This document shows positions 16,389-22,511 of a stretch of 24,196 nt of DNA, in pieces. This DNA is from Sphingobacterium sp. (GTDB lineage Bacteria > Bacteroidota > Bacteroidia > Sphingobacteriales > Sphingobacteriaceae), in contig JASLCA010000125.1 of NCBI GenBank assembly GCA_030146225.1, positions 1 through 24,196 on the forward strand. Reading direction: 5' to 3'. A program made the position numbers and the translations under genes. The notes beneath the pieces are model-generated. The model made no database searches. It was not told the origin of the DNA and saw only the letters and a program-made list of their open reading frames with translations. Within the stretch, counting starts at the first letter, position 1; each line of letters starts with the position of its first letter.

Positions 16389-16970
16389 TTAAAAAATGAT
16401 AAAAGTTTTAAGAGTTCTTAGGAAATTTCGCAATTCTTTAAGGGCAAAGCTCAGTTGATTCTCAACTGTACGATGGGAAATATGCAACTTCTCTGCAATT
16501 TCCTTACTATTTAAATGCTCCTTCCGGGAGTAATTAAATATAATTTGGGTTCTTTTTGGAAGCCGCTCTACTTCTTGAAAAATAAGTTCTTGTAAGAATT
16601 TAGAATGCAAGGCTTCATCAATATCCACCTCCTCGACTCGATCCAAAAGGCCTAAAACAGTATTATCTACACTGGTATAACGGGCAGATTTATTAAAGTA
16701 TTTAATGACCGAAAACTTGGTGGCTTGAAAAAGATAGGCCTCTAGGTTTTGAATGCCTGCAATATCTTGATGTGCCCAAATTGACAAGAAGATATCCTGT
16801 ACAATATCTTGAGCCACCTCAACATTTTGAACGCGGTTATTACAGATGACAAAAATCTTGTCCCAAAACCGATCATAGAGCGCTCGAAATGCGCGTTCAT
16901 CCTTAGCTTGCACTAATGCTTGAAGTTCTGAGGTAGGCAATAAACTGTAAGCGCTGGAGAGACGACTCAA
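16389..16970 (-). CDS. ECF-family RNA polymerase sigma factor (Bacteroidota FecI-like)
   Basis: The 193-residue protein has sigma region 2 (about 26-93), including the LYDRFWDKIF helix and the VAQDIVQDIFLSIW helix with the core-binding signature, and region 4 (about 132-183) with a helix-turn-helix SKEIAEKLHISHRTVENQLS. Region 3 is absent, as in ECF sigma factors. It leads the operon and should direct RNA polymerase to the operon promoter when FecR lets go. The start is TTG at 16968-16970: an in-frame stop lies about 40 bases upstream, no ATG occurs in between, and no methionine codon exists anywhere else in the frame. A TAATTTTG -7 element lies 31 bases upstream of this TTG. Confidence 0.93.
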   Translation of the reverse strand: MSRLSSAYSLLPTSELQALVQAKDERAFRALYDRFWDKIFVICNNRVQNVEVAQDIVQDIFLSIWAHQDIAGIQNLEAYLFQATKFSVIKYFNKSARYTSVDNTVLGLLDRVEEVDIDEALHSKFLQELIFQEVERLPKRTQIIFNYSRKEHLNSKEIAEKLHISHRTVENQLSFALKELRNFLRTLKTFIIF

Positions 16971-17001
16971 TTTTTCTAGTAGTTTTAAAATAATGCGTTT
17001 G

Positions 17002-17032
17002 CAAAATTACAACATTATTAAAGAGAAAACTA
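17002..17032 (-). promoter_or_regulatory. Predicted promoter of the sigma-fecR-SusCD operon
   Basis: TAATTTTG at 17002-17009 (minus strand) matches the Bacteroidota -7 consensus TAnnTTTG fully. The expected -33 position (about 17029-17032) reads TAGT, not TTTG, and lies inside a long inverted repeat, which suggests that this promoter is regulated by a bound protein or is intrinsically weak. Confidence 0.5.
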
Positions 17033-17055
17033 CATCGTTCTAACGATTGTAGTTT
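17027..17055. promoter_or_regulatory. Inverted repeat over the -33 region of the sigma gene promoter
   Basis: AAACTACATCGTT (17027-17039) is followed after two bases by AACGATTGTAGTTT (17042-17055); the arms pair over 13 positions with one bulged A. There is no T tract, so it is not a terminator. Its position next to the -7 element favours an operator. Confidence 0.55.
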
Positions 17056-17345
17056 AATAGCTAATAACAAGCTACAGAAGCTGTTTCTTAAAGTAAGATG
17101 TCGTATAAAAGGGCTAAAAAAGTGACCTAAAAATACGCCTATCTTTTAATTCCAAGCCAAAATCAGGAACTGACACTGGATTCCACAGCATTACAATCGT
17201 GTATCTGATAAGCACAGAACATGTGTTTTACGGAATTCAAATGCAGAAAACTATAGACTTCCAGCTAAGCCGAGTTAAACTGTATAAGCCCAGTGGTAAG
17301 CCTGTTTAGAAGGTCCGCTAAAAGATTGTATTTTACATAGTTCCG

Positions 17346-17376
17346 CTTGTTAGTGTAGAATTATTTTCTATTTTTG
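17346..17376 (+). promoter_or_regulatory. Predicted promoter of the FUSC gene
   Basis: CTTG (17346-17349) is followed after exactly 19 bases by TATTTTTG (17369-17376), a full match to the Bacteroidota -7 consensus TAnnTTTG and three of four at -33. The start codon is 20 bases downstream, leaving a short leader. Confidence 0.65.
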
Positions 17377-17395
17377 TAAAAAATACAGGGCAAAC

Positions 17396-19402
17396 ATGCC
17401 GAAAAAAGATATAAAACCAAAATATAATACCGTATACAAGCGATTTCTTAGATTTTGTACGGGGGAACATACCGGCGATGCTTTGCGTAATAGCCTCACG
17501 ATTCTAATCCCTTGCTTACTGCTTTACCAGCTTGTGAATTTGCAGCTAGCAATATGCATAGGTGTAGGCATACTTTTAGCTTCGCTAACAGACCTTCCGG
17601 GGAGTCGTATGGACAAGCGAAAGTCGGCACAGTGGTGCATACTTGTCTTTGCAATTGCGACCTTCCTCACCGCATACAGCCTGTCCTCTCCCATAGGCTT
17701 AGTACTTTTTATTGCCGCAGCAGCCTTCTTAGCAACCATGTTTGCGGTGTTAGGTCCGCGCATTGCGGCTGTTGGATCATTGACCTTAATTCTGATTAGC
17801 TTTATTATAGGTCTTCCAGTTACCGATAGTGTAGCGCTTACCTGGCAGGTAAGCTTGGGAGCAAGCTGGTACTACTTAATCAGTCTTTTACTGGCTCAGT
17901 TATCCCCTTATCGTTCCCTACGCTATGCCATGCTACAAGGCTATCATAGCTTATCGATCTTGCTGCGCTGCAAAGCCTCCTGCTATAATCCGCAGATCAG
18001 TATGGAAGACTGCTATAAATCCTTAAGCAAAGTACATATTCAGGTTAGCGAAAGCCAAGAAATTGTGCGCCTACTTTTATTGCGTGAAAAGCAGCTGTTG
18101 GCTTCTGAAAAAGGGAGCTTTTGGCTCAACCGCATCTATGGCTTGATTGACTTGCATGAGCTGCTCACAGCTTTGAACCATGACTATGAATCTATCCGAG
18201 AGACCTTATCCTCAACAGGAGTTCTCCCGACTATTCAAGGGTTAATCCTGATCTTAGCCGAAGAGGTGGAAACGATTGCACATACGCAGCAGTTCAACCT
18301 GCGTAACAGCCAACTTATAAGCAATAACCAGCAGGTTAAAGCCCTTATTCTAAAAGCGGAGCAGCTACAACAAAGCGCGGAGCCTGAAGCCGCTGGCATG
18401 ATCGCTGCCACAATCCAAAATATAAAAGCCATTACACTATTGATTGCGGACATACAAGCTGATGTGGATAGCTACGCTGCACAGCATCGAGTTTTAAAGG
18501 ACGAAGAGTACAAAGATTTTATTCCTGCTGCCAACCAGAGCTGGAAAAATCTCAAGAAGCATCTGACTCGGGAGTCCCCTATCTTTATCTTTGCAGTTCG
18601 CCTAGCGATTCTATTTGGATTTGGGGCGGCGATAGGTCTTTTAACGCCGCATGCAGACTATGCCTATTGGATACTCCTAACGCTCGCTATTGTAGCTAGA
18701 CCTAGCTTTATAAATACCAAACAGCGAAACAAACAACGTATAGTTGGAACCCTTTCAGGCATGTTAATTGGCATTAGTTTATTATATTTTATCCCCGAGG
18801 TTCCAACACTGTTGAGCTTTGCGGCAGTGGGTCTCTTTGGGTTCTTTCTTTTCAACCGCGCCAATTATATGATCAGTGTGGTCTTTATTACTATTGCTAT
18901 TGTACTTGCCCTAAATAGTTATCTAGGGAATATAGAACTTATACTGGGCAGTAGGTTGATCTATACATTTGTGGGAGCGCTGTTGGCCATATTAGGCTGC
19001 TACTTCTTACCTATTGGGCAAAAGAAAGGTATGATCGCACAGGCAAATGATGTGATCTACAATAGTCAAACTTACCTGAGGATGATTGATCAATATCTAA
19101 ACCATCAAACCGTGGATGGCTACAGCATTCGTATGGCCCGAAAGAAAACCCAAACTTCATTGGCTACCTTCTCAGATACCATCAACCAATTGCAGACCGA
19201 GCCGCATCTTAAACGTAAAGATTGGAGCACTTTAAACGCCTTCCATAGCCTGGCTTATCGGATTAATGCGCTGACCATTGGCTTAGCTGTAAATGCCAAC
19301 AATCCCCAAGCAGAACAAAATAAACAAGTTCAATTGCAGGAGCGTGCCATCAATATAGATAGCTTATTACGCGAACTTCAAGCACAAGCAAGCAGCTTAT
19401 AA
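17396..19402 (+). CDS. FUSC/YccS-family inner-membrane protein, putative exporter
   Basis: The 668-residue protein has the double-module layout of the FUSC family: a first block of about six membrane spans (residues 33-170), a soluble, mostly helical cytoplasmic domain (about 180-390) and a second block of spans (about 396-540) followed by a helical tail. The start of the second block contains FAVRLAILFGFGAAIGLL and the conserved RNKQRIVGTLSGMLIG (444-459), as in YccS and AaeB relatives. Members related to AaeB export aromatic acids with a membrane-fusion partner; no such partner is encoded nearby, and YccS-type proteins have no proven substrate, so the function stays open. It is transcribed alone from a good promoter, divergently from the sigma operon, and ends at a strong two-way terminator. 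Confidence 0.88.
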   Translation: MPKKDIKPKYNTVYKRFLRFCTGEHTGDALRNSLTILIPCLLLYQLVNLQLAICIGVGILLASLTDLPGSRMDKRKSAQWCILVFAIATFLTAYSLSSPIGLVLFIAAAAFLATMFAVLGPRIAAVGSLTLILISFIIGLPVTDSVALTWQVSLGASWYYLISLLLAQLSPYRSLRYAMLQGYHSLSILLRCKASCYNPQISMEDCYKSLSKVHIQVSESQEIVRLLLLREKQLLASEKGSFWLNRIYGLIDLHELLTALNHDYESIRETLSSTGVLPTIQGLILILAEEVETIAHTQQFNLRNSQLISNNQQVKALILKAEQLQQSAEPEAAGMIAATIQNIKAITLLIADIQADVDSYAAQHRVLKDEEYKDFIPAANQSWKNLKKHLTRESPIFIFAVRLAILFGFGAAIGLLTPHADYAYWILLTLAIVARPSFINTKQRNKQRIVGTLSGMLIGISLLYFIPEVPTLLSFAAVGLFGFFLFNRANYMISVVFITIAIVLALNSYLGNIELILGSRLIYTFVGALLAILGCYFLPIGQKKGMIAQANDVIYNSQTYLRMIDQYLNHQTVDGYSIRMARKKTQTSLATFSDTINQLQTEPHLKRKDWSTLNAFHSLAYRINALTIGLAVNANNPQAEQNKQVQLQERAINIDSLLRELQAQASSL

Positions 19403-19453
19403 GCGTCCGAGGTATAAACTAAAGTTTATCCTGCAAAGCGAATCTTGTACACG

Positions 19454-19481
19454 AAAAAAAGCAGTCCGAGGACTGCTTTTT
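19454..19481. terminator. Bidirectional terminator between FUSC and OmpA genes
   Basis: A stem of AAAAAGCAGTCC paired with GGACTGCTTTTT around a two-base loop (19456-19481), with A and T runs on opposite sides. It sits between the convergent stops at 19402 and 19501 and can serve both. Confidence 0.9.
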
Positions 19482-19500
19482 AAATTATATTTAAGGAAAA

Positions 19501-21450
19501 CTAATAGGCTAAAACCTTGACTTCTGTTCGTCGATTCGCTTGATGTTCATCTTCGGTACAGGCTACCCCATCCGCACAACCATTTACAAGCCTACGCTCC
19601 CCATAGCCTTTAGCCTGTAACCTTTCTTTGGCAATACCTTTACTAATAATATAATCTACAGCTGACTTAGCCCGACGCTCGGATAGCTTCAAATTGTATT
19701 TATCAGCTCCACGACTATCTGTATGACTAGATAATTCAATGGCTAAGCTTGGATTTTCAGCCATAACATAAACAATTTGATCCAAGACTAAGGCTGCATC
19801 CTTCCGAATTTCGTCTTTCCCAAAGTCGTAATAGATATTCTCCAAAACAAAGCTTATGCCCTTCTTGTTGACTGCTTGCAATTGAAAGTTCACTGCGAGG
19901 GTGGTATCCCTTCTAATATTTAAGGCAGGTACGAGCAAGGAGTCCGACATAAAGCCCTCTTTTGAAACCAATACTTTATAGGCCGTTTTTCGTTCAAACT
20001 CATAATTGAAGGCCGTCCCTTCCACGTCGAAATTAGCTAGTAACTTGCCCGTTGCAGTAAATACTTTCACCTTGGCACCTGCCAATGTAGCATTCCCCTT
20101 GTCAAATACTTGAGCCTTTAAATAGACTTTAGCAAAGTTGGGCTTGGTGTAAATAAAGGAGTAAATATCATCATAGCCCACACCACCTACGCGGTTAGAG
20201 GATAAATAGCCATACTGTTGATCTTCATCATCGGCACTTACCACAAAGGCAAAATCATCCGCCGAAGAATTTATTGGATACTTTAGGTTAATCCTATTGC
20301 TAAAATTAGCTTTTTGCCCTACTACCTTAAAGATGTCTAATCCCCCCATGCCCGCATAACTATTGCTCGAGAAATACAAACTGTCTGCAAATACGGATGG
20401 AAACAATTCATCCCCAGCTCCATTAATTTCAGGACCAGCATTTTGCGGCTTGCCCCAGGTACCATCTGCTTGAAGTTCACTATACCAGATATCCACAGCC
20501 CCCTTACCACCAGGCATGTCAGAAGCATAGTACAAGACTTTCCCATCCGTACTCAAGGTAGCATGCCCAAGCGAATAGTTCTGCACATCATTGTATGGAA
20601 AAGCTTCCGCTCGCCAGGTATCCCCTTGCTTCTTATAGATCACTAACTCCAAGTTATACTTCTTGAAACGCATCCCATCTCGCTTCACCTTTTCTGTAGC
20701 ACTGCCCATATAGGTACGGGTAACATATAAAACGTCCTGCGCCTCATTGCTTGCAACTGGTCCTACATGGTATTCTGCTTGGTTAAAAACAGCATCCATT
20801 AAAAGGGGATATTTAAGCGATACAGCATCCTCATCCCTACTTGCAGAAAACAATTTAGAATAAGCCTTGCCGGTCATGCCACTTACCTTTAGAGAGGTTA
20901 GGGCAGGTTCCGCTGTATACAGAACCCCGTTGCTTAAGGGAAGAACCCCAAACTCAGCCAAACTCGTATTTATAGCCTTTTCATTACTAATTGTATGATC
21001 TGTAGGCTTAGCAAGCCAAAGCATTGCAGAGTCACAGCCCGCTATAAATACATTAACATCTGTGCCGCTCGGAAAGCGTTGCTTATAAAGCTGGTAGCCA
21101 TTTTTGGCCGCTTCGTACTTCCCATTAATCTTTAAGAGATGCGCATAATTCAAAACGGACTCAGCATTACTCGCCTCTGTGCTATTTAACTTTGCTAACC
21201 ATTGTTCAGCAAGCTGATATTCATTTATTTGAAAATAAGCATCAGCTACAATCTCCATTTCCTTGCTGGATAAACTTTTTCGCTCTTGCACGCGACTGTA
21301 TATGTCAGCTGCTTTAGCATATTCTCCCGCTAAATAAAATTGGTAGGCACGATCAGCCAAACTAGCTTGCTCTTGGGCCTGTACTGGTGTCGCTGTAAAA
21401 ACAACAAGTGTACAGGCTATGGTATAAATTAGTTTTTTTAACATTATCAT
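19501..21450 (-). CDS. OmpA-family protein with TPR, PD40-propeller and peptidoglycan-binding domains
   Basis: The 649-residue protein has a signal peptide ending VQAQ (to about 26), TPR-like helices (about 28-150), a WD40/PD40-like propeller (about 200-430) with YYASDMPGGKGAVDIWYSE and FSSNSYAGMGGLDIFKV blades, a carboxypeptidase-regulatory-like beta domain (about 440-520) and a C-terminal OmpA domain (about 538-649). The OmpA domain has DFGKDEI, SHTDSRGADKYNLKLSERRA and NRRTEV, which bind the diaminopimelate of peptidoglycan. It would anchor an outer-membrane complex to the cell wall. The gene follows PorP/SprF by 10 bases; the adhesin-PorP-OmpA trio is a known type IX secretion-linked set. 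The second ATG, two codons downstream, is an equally possible start. Confidence 0.92.
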   Translation of the reverse strand: MIMLKKLIYTIACTLVVFTATPVQAQEQASLADRAYQFYLAGEYAKAADIYSRVQERKSLSSKEMEIVADAYFQINEYQLAEQWLAKLNSTEASNAESVLNYAHLLKINGKYEAAKNGYQLYKQRFPSGTDVNVFIAGCDSAMLWLAKPTDHTISNEKAINTSLAEFGVLPLSNGVLYTAEPALTSLKVSGMTGKAYSKLFSASRDEDAVSLKYPLLMDAVFNQAEYHVGPVASNEAQDVLYVTRTYMGSATEKVKRDGMRFKKYNLELVIYKKQGDTWRAEAFPYNDVQNYSLGHATLSTDGKVLYYASDMPGGKGAVDIWYSELQADGTWGKPQNAGPEINGAGDELFPSVFADSLYFSSNSYAGMGGLDIFKVVGQKANFSNRINLKYPINSSADDFAFVVSADDEDQQYGYLSSNRVGGVGYDDIYSFIYTKPNFAKVYLKAQVFDKGNATLAGAKVKVFTATGKLLANFDVEGTAFNYEFERKTAYKVLVSKEGFMSDSLLVPALNIRRDTTLAVNFQLQAVNKKGISFVLENIYYDFGKDEIRKDAALVLDQIVYVMAENPSLAIELSSHTDSRGADKYNLKLSERRAKSAVDYIISKGIAKERLQAKGYGERRLVNGCADGVACTEDEHQANRRTEVKVLAY

Positions 21451-21460
21451 TCAATTTAGC

Positions 21461-22474
21461 TTAGAAGAAACGTGGATTCTTAAACTGTTTAGCACCCCTT
21501 TGTCCAAAAGTTAAACCAAGCGTTACCTCATGAGTTCCCCCTTGAGATCCGCTCATTTTATTTAGCATAGCATCATAGGAATAACCGATACGAAACTTTT
21601 CATTCACGTAAAACTGTACGATCCCGGTAATGGCATTTGTAGCACTTAACTTATCCGCAGACTGGGATGCATAGGTCCGCTTAAAGACCTTAGCACGCGT
21701 GCGGTATCCAGCGCCTATCCAAAACTTCTTATTAAAGACCAACATTGCATTTAGATCTAAGGTAGTGGGGCCTTTAAAGTCCTCCTTTAATAGCATACTT
21801 GGACGTATGTGAAAGCCTTCATCCACTTCAAAGAGCGCACCCGCAATAAGGTATCCGGAAATGGTTCTATACAAGCTCTGGGTCGTATTTTGATTAAAAC
21901 GATAATCGGAACCAGAATCCGTGCCATTAAATAGATCTTGAACTGATGCCCCCACATACCACTTTGGGGTATAGAAGTAAACCCCCAGTCTAATGTCAGG
22001 CACTATATCCGAGATCATCCCTTCGGGCAATACCTGATCATTTCCCTGCGTCGTCGTTATCTTGTTTCCATCTAGTCCGTACTGCGTAAAGCCTGCTGCA
22101 ACCCCCAAGCTTAAACGCTTGGTATCATCATCATCCAATTGAAGACGTAGTGCATAGTTTGCATAGAACGATATGGCCGACTGTGCCCCTAGCTTATCAG
22201 CCGTGAGATTCATCCCCACCCCATGCCGCTTGCTATAAGGATCAGCTACCCCATCTATAGAAATTGTCCCTGTCTTAGGAGCACCTTCCCAGCCTGTCCA
22301 TTGACTACGCAAAGCCATTTGTGCAAACCATTCCTCCTTGTAGCCTGTATAAGCAGGGTTTACACTCATGGAGTTAAATGTATATTGTGTAAACTGAATA
22401 CTCTGCTGGGCTTTAGTTTTTTCAAAGCCTAGACAGCCCGCTAGGATCATGATTGCATATTTTACGTATCTCAT
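21461..22474 (-). CDS. PorP/SprF-family type IX secretion outer-membrane protein
   Basis: The 337-residue protein has a signal peptide ending TKAQ (23) and the hallmark N-terminal segment QFTQYTFNSMSVNPAYTGYK (about 27-46), followed by a series of amphipathic strands and a C-terminal FKNPRFF; this is the PorP/SprF pattern. In Flavobacterium johnsoniae, SprF is needed to secrete the adhesin SprB, which has a type B C-terminal sorting domain. Here the gene lies 37 bases downstream of just such an adhesin, so this protein most likely serves that cargo specifically rather than the core type IX machine, whose genes are not in the window. Confidence 0.93.
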   Translation of the reverse strand: MRYVKYAIMILAGCLGFEKTKAQQSIQFTQYTFNSMSVNPAYTGYKEEWFAQMALRSQWTGWEGAPKTGTISIDGVADPYSKRHGVGMNLTADKLGAQSAISFYANYALRLQLDDDDTKRLSLGVAAGFTQYGLDGNKITTTQGNDQVLPEGMISDIVPDIRLGVYFYTPKWYVGASVQDLFNGTDSGSDYRFNQNTTQSLYRTISGYLIAGALFEVDEGFHIRPSMLLKEDFKGPTTLDLNAMLVFNKKFWIGAGYRTRAKVFKRTYASQSADKLSATNAITGIVQFYVNEKFRIGYSYDAMLNKMSGSQGGTHEVTLGLTFGQRGAKQFKNPRFF

Positions 22475-22511
22475 GCTGTTATCATTTACTTAAATAATAG
22501 ATAGATCAATT

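Larger units (their letters stand above)
16971..17395. other. Divergent intergenic region between sigma and FUSC genes
   Basis: This 425-base gap separates two divergent genes. It holds the sigma promoter and inverted repeat near 17002-17055 and the FUSC promoter near 17346-17376. Between 17056 and 17345 I see no gene: the only short frame with an ATG worth noting (17241-17309, 22 codons) has no supporting feature, and there is no tRNA fold, repeat or terminator. Confidence 0.7.

Noticed and set aside
17241..17309. 22-codon open frame in the sigma-FUSC gap
   Set aside because: It is short, has no promoter placed for it and no recognisable sequence; chance is the simpler explanation.
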